Source: Oscillospiraceae bacterium (GTDB taxonomy: Bacteria > Bacillota > Clostridia > Oscillospirales > Ruminococcaceae). Taken from it: a stretch of 64,000 bases of DNA. The stretch is from contig JAJQGT010000011.1 in NCBI GenBank assembly GCA_021201135.1, forward strand, positions 1 to 64,000, written 5' to 3'. The notes under the pieces were generated by a model that was not told the origin of the DNA, did no database searches, and worked only from the letters and a program-made list of their open reading frames with translations. Positions 17,003 to 23,180 of this stretch are shown here, piece after piece. Positions within the stretch are counted from its first letter, which is position 1. Each line of letters starts with the position of its first letter. Both the position numbers and the translations under genes were made by a program.

Positions 17003-17713
17003 TTATCTTCTCTTAGAAGAAACTACAGCGATGCCAGCGATTGCCATCGGAACGAGAGCAAGTGCAACACCGGTGTCAGGAGAAGAAGCGGTAGAAGTCT
17101 CAGTAGACTCAGAAGCCTCCTCAGTGGTCTCCTCAGAAGCGTTGACATCCTCAACAGCCTCTTCCTCAGTAGTCTCAGGAACTACGATAGAAACATTAAT
17201 TATGTTGTAAGCCTTGTCCTCAGAGCAGTTATTAACGATGATAACATTAGCTCCGTCAACATTGAAGCCGCCAGCAACCAAAGCTTCTGCAACTTCTGCG
17301 CCATCCCACATAACAGTCATGCCGTCGTCATAGACACAGTCAATAATACCATTGCCTGTCTCCATTTCACTAGTATGACCAGCAGTACCAAGGAAGACAA
17401 ACTGCAAGCCGCTTTCAACGTCAACTCCCTGCCACCAAGAATTGAGAACTGCGAACTTCTCATAAGCTCCGCCATCTTCGTACTGGATATGAGTCTCAGT
17501 ATCCTTTGTGATTACAAGACGAGCACCCTCAGTCTGAAGAGCTTCGATGAACTCAGTCATAGTGCCAGACTCGAGTTCATACTGCTGCCAACCATCGAGA
17601 GGATAGAAGAATACAGTATCTTCATCCCAAAGATACAGGTCATCAGCAAAAGCGACAACGCTGACAGAAAGAACCATGACTATCGCCAAAGCGATTGACA
17701 ATACTTTTTTCAT
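17003..17713 (-). CDS. Secreted surface protein 1 with C-terminal SPDTG sorting signal
   Basis: The 236-residue product has a signal peptide (about 1-23, cleavage after AFA), a globular part (about 24-180), a Thr/Glu/Ser-rich stalk (about 183-210) and a C-terminal sorting-type signal: SPDTG, a hydrophobic stretch and KRR. The layout is that of a sortase-anchored wall protein, although SPDTG differs from LPxTG and no sortase is in the window. The ectodomain (GWQQYELESG, EALQTEGARLVI) is distantly similar to that of surface protein 3. I do not recognise the domain. It has a consensus promoter and a palindromic leader shared with two paralogues. Confidence 0.85.
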   Translation of the reverse strand: MKKVLSIALAIVMVLSVSVVAFADDLYLWDEDTVFFYPLDGWQQYELESGTMTEFIEALQTEGARLVITKDTETHIQYEDGGAYEKFAVLNSWWQGVDVESGLQFVFLGTAGHTSEMETGNGIIDCVYDDGMTVMWDGAEVAEALVAGGFNVDGANVIIVNNCSEDKAYNIINVSIVVPETTEEEAVEDVNASEETTEEASESTETSTASSPDTGVALALVPMAIAGIAVVSSKRR

Positions 17714-17725
17714 TTGTGAATTCCT

Positions 17726-17741
17726 CCAAAATATATTTTGG
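17726..17741 (-). promoter_or_regulatory. Leader palindrome CCAAAATATATTTTGG, copy 1
   Basis: A perfect 16-bp inverted repeat whose final GG is the first part of the GGAGG ribosome-binding site of surface protein 1. Identical copies lie before surface proteins 2 and 3. Confidence 0.8.
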
Positions 17742-17757
17742 TGTTAAAACCATATCT

Positions 17758-17786
17758 ATGATAACACACCAACTCGGATTTGTCAA
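17758..17786 (-). promoter_or_regulatory. Promoter of surface-protein gene 1
   Basis: Minus-strand TTGACA (17781-17786), 17-bp spacer, TATCAT (17758-17763). Confidence 0.85.
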
Positions 17787-17830
17787 TAAATATCCGGGCT
17801 TTTGGAAAAATTTTTTTGGTGGGAAAGAAA

Positions 17831-17857
17831 AAGACCGCAGGGTCAGTTTGCGGTCTT
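17831..17857. terminator. Terminator at the end of the PIN/antitoxin pair, overlapping the coding end
   Basis: AAGACCGCA (17831-17839) pairs with TGCGGTCTT (17849-17857). T-runs flank both sides, so it can act in both directions. The promoter-proximal arm on the minus strand encodes the last residues (KTAN) of the 71-residue protein. Confidence 0.8.
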
Positions 17858-18058
17858 TTTTCTGTTTGCCATAATCCTTGCTATTATTTCTTCACGACTC
17901 GGTTCGGGCTTTTCGTATTTTTCTTTGGTATAATCACCTGAACCCTGACAACACTCCTGCATGAAACGAATTGCGTTATCTACACCGAGAGCTTCCTTCA
18001 AAGCTGTATAACCTGCAATTCTAAGTTCTACAGTATCACTATAATTTACCTTTGCCAT
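17843..18058 (-). CDS. Small 71-residue protein coupled to a PIN toxin, probable antitoxin
   Basis: The product begins MAKVNYSDTVELRIAGY and continues with a helical region containing EALGVDNAIRFMQECCQG, then a charged tail rich in Lys and Glu (EKYEKPEPSREEIIARIM). The ATG shares one base with the stop of the upstream PIN gene (TGATG) and has GGAGGAG upstream, so the two are translationally coupled. A longer start at 18079 has no support. I do not recognise a DNA-binding fold with confidence; the antitoxin role is inferred from the partner. Confidence 0.7.
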   Translation of the reverse strand: MAKVNYSDTVELRIAGYTALKEALGVDNAIRFMQECCQGSGDYTKEKYEKPEPSREEIIARIMANRKKTAN

Positions 18059-18510
18059 CACGAATCTCCTCCATTCCAATATCGGTTAATATAATCCGTT
18101 GGATTCATAACTTTTACTCTTAAATCTATCCTCGAAGCCATCTTTATGAGCCTGTAATCAGTAGTCAACATAACCTCTGCACTCGTTTCCTCGGCACATG
18201 CAATATGAAAACTATCATAGACATGGATATTTGATTGTGCTTGAATTTGAGCTGAGCGCAAATCCACACTATCATTAAATTTGACTATTTCATCAACAAC
18301 GTAATAGTCATCAAGAATCCGCCTTCTTTTAGCAGAATCACTTATACAACCTATTTCATCATTTAACGCTTCGCTACCTACTATAGATATGAGTCCCAGA
18401 CCATGCAACTCATAAATAGTTAAAATTGCATCAATCTCCGCTCGCACTTGTTCTTGGGTGGAATCATCGAACAACCGACAATAGCAACAACAATCCAGAT
18501 AGACTTTCAC
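18058..18510 (-). CDS. PIN-domain ribonuclease, probable VapC-like toxin
   Basis: PIN domains are small RNases held by an acidic cluster. The 150-residue protein shows the pattern at Asp6 (VYLDCCCYCR), Glu47, Asp99 (VYDSFHIACA) and Asp118 (LTTDYRLI). It begins at GTG. Unlike most VapBC modules, the toxin gene comes first and the putative antitoxin second. The coding DNA is visibly richer in A and T than the flanking core genes, suggesting acquisition. A palindromic operator candidate sits between its -10 and start. Confidence 0.8.
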   Translation of the reverse strand: MKVYLDCCCYCRLFDDSTQEQVRAEIDAILTIYELHGLGLISIVGSEALNDEIGCISDSAKRRRILDDYYVVDEIVKFNDSVDLRSAQIQAQSNIHVYDSFHIACAEETSAEVMLTTDYRLIKMASRIDLRVKVMNPTDYINRYWNGGDS

Positions 18511-18520
18511 AACAACACCG

Positions 18521-18538
18521 CCTATAAATTTATATAGG
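18521..18538 (-). promoter_or_regulatory. Candidate operator of the PIN/antitoxin pair
   Basis: The inverted repeat CCTATA-N6-TATAGG lies between the -10 box and the GTG start, the usual place for autorepression by a toxin-antitoxin complex. Confidence 0.5.
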
Positions 18539-18557
18539 TGAAACTAACTCTGATAGT

Positions 18558-18586
18558 ATTATATCACAAAATTCACGGAATGGCAA
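18558..18586 (-). promoter_or_regulatory. Promoter of the PIN/antitoxin pair
   Basis: Minus-strand TTGCCA (18581-18586), 17-bp spacer, TATAAT (18558-18563) with an extended -10 TG. Confidence 0.8.
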
Positions 18587-18604
18587 TAGCCAATTTAAAG
18601 AAAA

Positions 18605-18630
18605 AGACCGCAGGCATGCACCTACGGTCT
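18605..18630 (-). terminator. Terminator of surface-protein gene 2
   Basis: AGACCG and CGGTCT arms with an extended imperfect stem (AGGCAUGCACCU region), followed by TTTTT on the minus strand; same outer stem as the neighbouring terminators. Confidence 0.8.
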
Positions 18631-18649
18631 TTTGGAAATCAATCAGTGA

Positions 18650-19276
18650 TTATCTCTTCTTGGAACCTACAACAGCGATACCTGCGATTGCCATCGGAAC
18701 GAGGGCAAGTGCAACACCGGTGGAAGGAGAAGTGGTAGTGGTGGCAGTGGTCTCTTCAGCTTCCTCGGTGGTCTCCTCGGTAGCTTCCTCAGTAGCCTCA
18801 GCCTCTTCGGTCTCATCAGTGGTCTCTTCGGTCTCAGCAGCAGCTGCATCAGCAGAAGTGGAAACTACAGCAACACCGGTAAGAGTTGCATCCCAACCAT
18901 CAGCCCACCAGTTAAGAACGATACCGTCAGCAACATCGTAACCAGCAGCAGTGAAAGCATCAGCAATTACAGTAAGCGGAATGCTGATAACGCCATCTTC
19001 GTTAAGAGCGTAGGAAGCATCTGTTTCATTGGATATGATATTAGTCCAACCGGCATCGCAGAGAGCGAAAGGTCCCCAACCAACATAGCTGGAATCACCC
19101 AAGGTGAAGTAGATTTCGAGAGAAAGGCTCTCATCGGTGAAATCAACACCATCGGTGCAAGTAAGGGTTGCGGAAGCTGAGATAGACTCAGAAGCGATTG
19201 TAGTGTCAGCAAATGCAACGACGCTCAAGGAGAGAACCATTACAAGTGCAACAGCGATTGATAAGAATTTCTTCAT
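18650..19276 (-). CDS. Secreted surface protein 2 with C-terminal SPSTG sorting signal
   Basis: The 208-residue product starts MKKFLSIAVALVM with a signal peptide ending at about residue 24 (VVAFA). A beta-rich domain of about 120 residues with WGPFALCDAGW and NWWADGWDATLTG follows; tryptophans in such strands are reminiscent of carbohydrate-binding modules, but I cannot name a family. A long Glu/Thr/Ala stalk leads to SPSTG, a hydrophobic segment and SKKR. The start is fixed by GGAGG after the shared palindrome; an upstream ATG at 19402 lies before the promoter and is not used. The ectodomain differs from those of surface proteins 1 and 3. Confidence 0.85.
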   Translation of the reverse strand: MKKFLSIAVALVMVLSLSVVAFADTTIASESISASATLTCTDGVDFTDESLSLEIYFTLGDSSYVGWGPFALCDAGWTNIISNETDASYALNEDGVISIPLTVIADAFTAAGYDVADGIVLNWWADGWDATLTGVAVVSTSADAAAAETEETTDETEEAEATEEATEETTEEAEETTATTTTSPSTGVALALVPMAIAGIAVVGSKKR

Positions 19277-19287
19277 TTCGAATTCCT

Positions 19288-19303
19288 CCAAAATATATTT
19301 TGG
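19288..19303 (-). promoter_or_regulatory. Leader palindrome CCAAAATATATTTTGG, copy 2
   Basis: Identical to copies 1 and 3 and again fused to the GGAGG site. Confidence 0.8.
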
Positions 19304-19318
19304 TTTAAAACCTCTATT

Positions 19319-19347
19319 ATCATACCACCATATCTCGTGTTTGTCAA
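19319..19347 (-). promoter_or_regulatory. Promoter of surface-protein gene 2
   Basis: Minus-strand TTGACA (19342-19347), 17-bp spacer, TATGAT (19319-19324). Confidence 0.85.
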
Positions 19348-19413
19348 CCGAAAAATCGAAATTTACCTCAAATTTACACAAACCCCTCCCCCACCGGCTC
19401 ACGCCAAAGAAAA

Positions 19414-19439
19414 AGACCGCAAGCAGAAGCTCACGGTCT
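19414..19439 (-). terminator. Terminator of surface-protein gene 3
   Basis: On the minus strand AGACCGTGAGC pairs with GCTTGCGGTCT around a four-base loop, then TTTTTC; nearly the same stem as at 16954-16980. Confidence 0.85.
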
Positions 19440-19460
19440 TAATCTATGACAGAAAAGTGA

Positions 19461-20195
19461 TTATCTTCTCTTGGAAGAAACTACAGCGATACCTGCGATT
19501 GCCATCGGAACGAGGGCAAGTGCAACACCGGTGTCAGGAGAAGAAGCAGTGGTGGTCTCGGTGGACTCAGTGGTCTCTTCAGTAGCATCGGAAGCATCCT
19601 CAGCCTCCTCGGTGGTCTCTTCGGTGGTCTCTTCTGCTACAGCAGTAGTGATTACATAAACGCCATAGGTCTTAGCGCCAGAGCAAGCACCGTTGATCCA
19701 CTTCCAAGTGCAGGTGGTGATGTCGTCGCCATGCTCAGCCATAAGAGCTACGAACTCAGCAGCATCAATGATGATGTAAGAATAGTCGCCTTCGACGACA
19801 ACATCCTCAGCAGCCATCAAGTAGGTGGTGTCTGAAGAAGGCTCTTCGTCAGGATAGTTGAAGTGTGCAAGGTAGAGCTGCCATGAATCGTTGGTCTGAA
19901 TACCATACTGATAGCCATAGCCATCCTCGTCAGAACCCGCGATAGCATCTGCCTTGACAATAATCTTAGCACCTTCAGTAGTAATAGCTTCTACGAAAGC
20001 AACGCCATCATCAGTAGAGCTGGAAAGATCCGCATCTTCATTCCACCAGCCGTTGTCCATCGGGAAGAGAACGGTATACTCAGAAAGGACCTCAGAAGCT
20101 ACGCTATTGATATAATCATCATCAACAGCAAAAACGGAAATGCTTACAGAAAGCATCATGACAATCGCCAAAGCGATTGATACAAATTTTTTCAT
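19461..20195 (-). CDS. Secreted surface protein 3 with C-terminal SPDTG sorting signal
   Basis: The 244-residue product has a signal peptide (MKKFVSIALAIVM to about residue 23), an ectodomain of about 160 residues that resembles surface protein 1 (GWWNEDADLSSS, EAITTEGAKIIVK, a Trp-containing SWQLYL strand), a Thr/Glu stalk and the C-terminal SPDTG-hydrophobic-KRR signal. The last 26 residues are identical to those of surface protein 1, and the DNA there is nearly identical too, while the ectodomains have diverged strongly. The function is unknown. Confidence 0.85.
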   Translation of the reverse strand: MKKFVSIALAIVMMLSVSISVFAVDDDYINSVASEVLSEYTVLFPMDNGWWNEDADLSSSTDDGVAFVEAITTEGAKIIVKADAIAGSDEDGYGYQYGIQTNDSWQLYLAHFNYPDEEPSSDTTYLMAAEDVVVEGDYSYIIIDAAEFVALMAEHGDDITTCTWKWINGACSGAKTYGVYVITTAVAEETTEETTEEAEDASDATEETTESTETTTASSPDTGVALALVPMAIAGIAVVSSKRR

Positions 20196-20205
20196 TTGAA
20201 TTCCT

Positions 20206-20221
20206 CCAAAATATATTTTGG
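20206..20221 (-). promoter_or_regulatory. Leader palindrome CCAAAATATATTTTGG, copy 3
   Basis: Identical to the other two copies, directly before the ribosome-binding site of surface protein 3. Confidence 0.8.
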
Positions 20222-20236
20222 TATAAAACCATATCT

Positions 20237-20265
20237 ATCATAGCACCAAATCGCTGATTTGTCAA
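20237..20265 (-). promoter_or_regulatory. Promoter of surface-protein gene 3
   Basis: Minus-strand TTGACA (20260-20265), 17-bp spacer, TATGAT (20237-20242). Confidence 0.85.
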
Positions 20266-20306
20266 CCGGCATGGACATTATTTTTGGAGAAAAGATTTCC
20301 GGGGAG

Positions 20307-20335
20307 TTGATTTTTTATTGGGAATGAAGTATAAT
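20307..20335 (+). promoter_or_regulatory. Promoter of the brnT-brnA pair
   Basis: TTGATT (20307-20312), 17-bp spacer, TATAAT (20330-20335), about 27 bp before the first ATG. Confidence 0.75.
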
Positions 20336-20361
20336 ATAAATACAAAGATATTCAGGGGCTT

Positions 20362-20646
20362 ATGACTATGAGATTTGTATGGGACGAGAACAAAAACATG
20401 ATAAACAAAGAGAAGCATGGCATCTCGTTTGAGGTAGCTTCACTTGTTTTTAACGACCCCTACTACATTGAGATGTACGACTTCGAGCACAGTATAGATG
20501 AAGACAGATATATGGCAATCGGCAAAGTGGAAGAAATACTCTTTGTCGTATTCACCGAGCGAAAGGAATCAATAAGATTGATTTCCGCCAGAATTGCAAA
20601 CCCAACCGAAAGGAGACTTTATTATGACCAGAACAGTAACTCTTGA
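20362..20646 (+). CDS. brnT: BrnT-family (DUF497) ribonuclease toxin
   Basis: BrnT is a RelE-like ribonuclease toxin. The 94-residue product has the family opening FVWDENKNMINKEKHGISFE (W-D--KN--N--KHG-SF), the central DEDRYMAIG and the late segment IRLISARIANPTERR, where the catalytic Arg and the RR--Y motif lie (ERRLYY). Either ATG at 20362 or 20368 could start it. The antitoxin gene overlaps its end. Confidence 0.9.
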   Translation: MTMRFVWDENKNMINKEKHGISFEVASLVFNDPYYIEMYDFEHSIDEDRYMAIGKVEEILFVVFTERKESIRLISARIANPTERRLYYDQNSNS

Positions 20647-20815
20647 AGAACTACCGCCGTTGACTGACGAGCAGAGAGAGGAAATCAGGGCGGCGGCAAA
20701 GAAGCCGATTACGTTCGATGAAGACTGCCCGGAGCTTTCGCCGGCAATGATAAAGGCTTTTGAGTGCTCTGTGGCGCAGAGAAACAGACGGATGGCACCG
20801 AGAAAACAAGCATGA
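20624..20815 (+). CDS. brnA: BrnA-like antitoxin
   Basis: The 63-residue product starts MTRTVTLEELPPLTDEQ and contains ITFDEDCPELSPAMIKAF, the P-D-D-x-P-LS pattern seen in BrnA-type antitoxins encoded after BrnT. The ATG at 20624 has AAAGGAGA upstream and lies inside the toxin gene, giving a 23-nt overlap. The longer upstream ATG at 20594 lacks a ribosome-binding site. DNA-binding by a ribbon-helix-helix fold is the family expectation, not visible directly here. Confidence 0.8.
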   Translation: MTRTVTLEELPPLTDEQREEIRAAAKKPITFDEDCPELSPAMIKAFECSVAQRNRRMAPRKQA

Positions 20816-20826
20816 ATAATAAAACT

Positions 20827-20849
20827 GACCCGACAGATATTGCCGGGTC
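20827..20849. terminator. Terminator after brnA, probably shared with the convergent xylanase gene
   Basis: GACCCG and CGGGTC form a 6-bp stem with an 11-nt loop; the plus strand continues GTTTTTT. On the minus strand a weaker T-stretch (AGTTTTATT) follows. Confidence 0.8.
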
Positions 20850-20859
20850 GTTTTTTATG

Positions 20860-22014
20860 CTATGACTTCGAAGCCGCAAGGTCGATGAGGCTCCAGTAGG
20901 CGGATTTGAGCTTATAGTCGCGGTCGATGAGCAAGGGGTAGTTTACTCTGCCGGAGACGGGGTAGCCGTTGAGCCATGACATGCCGTCGTTGTAGCCCCA
21001 CATTACAACCGAATCGAGATAGCCCGCCTCGGAGAACTCGATGAACATCTCGAAGATGTCCGAATAGAGGCTGTCGAACTTTTCGACAAACTCGTCAGTG
21101 AGCTCAATGTCGGTGGATGAATCGCTCCACGAATAACAGCTGACGTCAAGCTCGGTGATTTCGATGACGAAGTCGGGGTCGATTTCTTTTAATCTCATGA
21201 GGATTTCGACGTTATTTTTGCAGGTCTCGACGTCGAAGTCGATGTCGATGTGCATCTGAAGTCCTATGCCGTCAATCGGAACCCCCTCTTCGAGCATGCT
21301 CTTGACCATCATGTACATGGTGATGGTGCGGTCCTCCGACCATTCGAGGTTGTAATCGTTGATGATGAGACGGGCGTCGGGGTCGGCTTCGTGAGCTGTT
21401 TCAAAGGCGATTTCGATGTAGTCGTATTTGTCGCCGTCGCCGTCATAGTCGCCGATAATCTGGTACCACATGGAATCGCGGAGCCCGCCGTTGTCGCCGA
21501 GAACTTCGTTGACGACGTCCCAGACATCGACTTCGCCCTTGTAGTGGCTGACGATGGTGGTGATGTGCTCTTTCATCCGCTCGACAAGGACGTCCGCTGA
21601 AACGGTGTTGCCATCTTCGTCGTAGAAGAACCAGTCAGGGCACTGTGAGTGCCAGACGAGGACGTGCCCACGGACTGTTTTGTCGTACTCATTGGCGAAT
21701 TCGACGAGCTTGTCCAGAGCTTCGAAGTTATAAACATCCTCGGAAGGATGAATATTCTCGGGCTTTGACTCGTTCTCGAGGGTGAAAACGTTGTACTGCT
21801 TGATAAGGATTTCCATCTCCTCGGAGCCTTCCACAAGGTCGCTCGTGTTCATGGCAGTTCCGACCTTGAACCACTCGGAAAAGGCTTCATATAGCGAAGG
21901 GGCTTCCTCGTCATAGGCGTACAGGTCGGGATGCGAAGTGCTTCCGCATGATGTCAAAGCCGTTGCCGATATAGCAAACGCTATGACTGCGGAAAGGATT
22001 CTTTTCAGCTTCAT
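20860..22014 (-). CDS. Lipoprotein endo-1,4-beta-xylanase, GH10
   Basis: Cleaves internal bonds in xylan. The 384-residue product has a lipoprotein signal with a lipobox ending at Cys23 (ALTSC), so it is probably tethered to the outer face of the membrane. The GH10 barrel shows the WHSQ motif (121-124), the acid/base Glu170 in WDVVNE and the nucleophile Glu288 in ITELDV; the WGYNDG segment near the end is also typical. No carbohydrate-binding module or dockerin is attached. It is the last gene of the run that begins with pcrA and sits 26 nt after the DUF3810 gene. Confidence 0.95.
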   Translation of the reverse strand: MKLKRILSAVIAFAISATALTSCGSTSHPDLYAYDEEAPSLYEAFSEWFKVGTAMNTSDLVEGSEEMEILIKQYNVFTLENESKPENIHPSEDVYNFEALDKLVEFANEYDKTVRGHVLVWHSQCPDWFFYDEDGNTVSADVLVERMKEHITTIVSHYKGEVDVWDVVNEVLGDNGGLRDSMWYQIIGDYDGDGDKYDYIEIAFETAHEADPDARLIINDYNLEWSEDRTITMYMMVKSMLEEGVPIDGIGLQMHIDIDFDVETCKNNVEILMRLKEIDPDFVIEITELDVSCYSWSDSSTDIELTDEFVEKFDSLYSDIFEMFIEFSEAGYLDSVVMWGYNDGMSWLNGYPVSGRVNYPLLIDRDYKLKSAYWSLIDLAASKS

Positions 22015-22040
22015 TATAATGTTCCTCCCGTATATCTTGC

Positions 22041-23180
22041 TCAGATGGTGCCTCCCGCGGCGTAGTAGTCCATCAGGAGCTTGGTGACTTTGTAATAGAT
22101 TTCGATGCCCTCTTCGACATCGTTGAACTTAAGGCTAGCCTCCGTCAAGGCTTCCGAGACAGCCTGAACCGTTTCGGTCGGGATTATCTCTTTATCTTCA
22201 TTCTCTTCCCAATAGGTGGATTTGAAGGAGTAGAGGTCGTAGTCCCAGACCTCCGACGGGACGTTTGCGATGGCTTCGCGAAGGGCGTCTTCATAGGAGG
22301 TGCCGATGAGCTCCTTGGCGTCTGAATAGAGATAGTAGAAAGCATCCACAAGCCCGCTGTAGCGGACGGCGGCGCAGTCGGAGTTGAAGCAGGCGACCAT
22401 GGCGACAAAGCTCGCTTCGTCCTCCTGAATTATGCCCTTGAGGTGGGCAAGCTCGTGGCAGATGGTCGATGGCTTCGAGATGTCCTGCGGGTCACGGTTG
22501 TATGTGGCCTCAAATGCAAACGGGATATACAAGCCGATGATGCTCTCCTGAGACATGAAGTAGGAGAAAAAGATGCCCTTGGGATTCGGGTAATATCCCG
22601 AAAGCTGAGAATAATCTTCGGAGATTGACGTGAGAGCTTCCTTGCATTCGTCTATGTAATCATCATCAAGCACTATGTAGCCGTCGTCTCCCCTGTCGAA
22701 CTCCGAGCATAAATCCGCCAAACCGTCAGCAACGGCTCCGATTGTCTCGATAAGTAATTCTTCTGTGTGCTCTGTCTCTTCGAAATATCTTTCCGAGAAC
22801 GGTGTGCACTGGTACATTATGAAGCAGTTTGTGGTTTCGGTCATCAGGACATAAGCAACTATCCATGCGACAAACCGGAGCGAAAAGCCGCTGATTTTTG
22901 AAGTGAGCTTCTTATCCTTGCGCTTCACTATCATAAAGATTATGTATACCGGCAAGCCGATGAGGACGAGAAGCACGGCAAGAACAATCATGACCTCGCC
23001 GACCGAGAACGGGAAGAGTCCCGACAGCCAGATGAACGGCGTCGAGATTACGGGATAGATTTTCTGAACGTAGAAGTCGGATATGGTCGTCGATAGTCGG
23101 GCGATTACGTTAAATAAAATCGCCAGAACAAAAGCGGCTATCAGTGCAATGTCGGATTTTTTGAGTTTACGTTTTTTCAT
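22041..23180 (-). CDS. DUF3810 membrane protein with a zinc-peptidase-like HExxH motif
   Basis: The 379-residue protein has three predicted N-terminal membrane segments (within about 10-120), then a soluble domain containing TICHELAHLKG followed by a downstream Glu-rich EDEASF. The HExxH plus glutamate pattern suggests a metallopeptidase fold; the family is uncharacterised. Its start shares one base with the stop of the cation-efflux gene (TGATG). The link with the neighbouring xylanase is position only. Confidence 0.85.
   Translation of the reverse strand: MKKRKLKKSDIALIAAFVLAILFNVIARLSTTISDFYVQKIYPVISTPFIWLSGLFPFSVGEVMIVLAVLLVLIGLPVYIIFMIVKRKDKKLTSKISGFSLRFVAWIVAYVLMTETTNCFIMYQCTPFSERYFEETEHTEELLIETIGAVADGLADLCSEFDRGDDGYIVLDDDYIDECKEALTSISEDYSQLSGYYPNPKGIFFSYFMSQESIIGLYIPFAFEATYNRDPQDISKPSTICHELAHLKGIIQEDEASFVAMVACFNSDCAAVRYSGLVDAFYYLYSDAKELIGTSYEDALREAIANVPSEVWDYDLYSFKSTYWEENEDKEIIPTETVQAVSEALTEASLKFNDVEEGIEIYYKVTKLLMDYYAAGGTI

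Noticed and set aside
17003-20195. Surface proteins as LPxTG, dockerin or S-layer proteins
   Set aside because: The motif is SP(D/S)TG, not LPxTG, and no dockerin calcium repeats or SLH domains are visible; only the general sorting-signal layout is supported.
17726-20221. Palindrome as a CArG-type MADS-box site
   Set aside because: The resemblance to CC(A/T)6GG is coincidental; MADS-box factors are eukaryotic, and the element is here tied to bacterial ribosome-binding sites.
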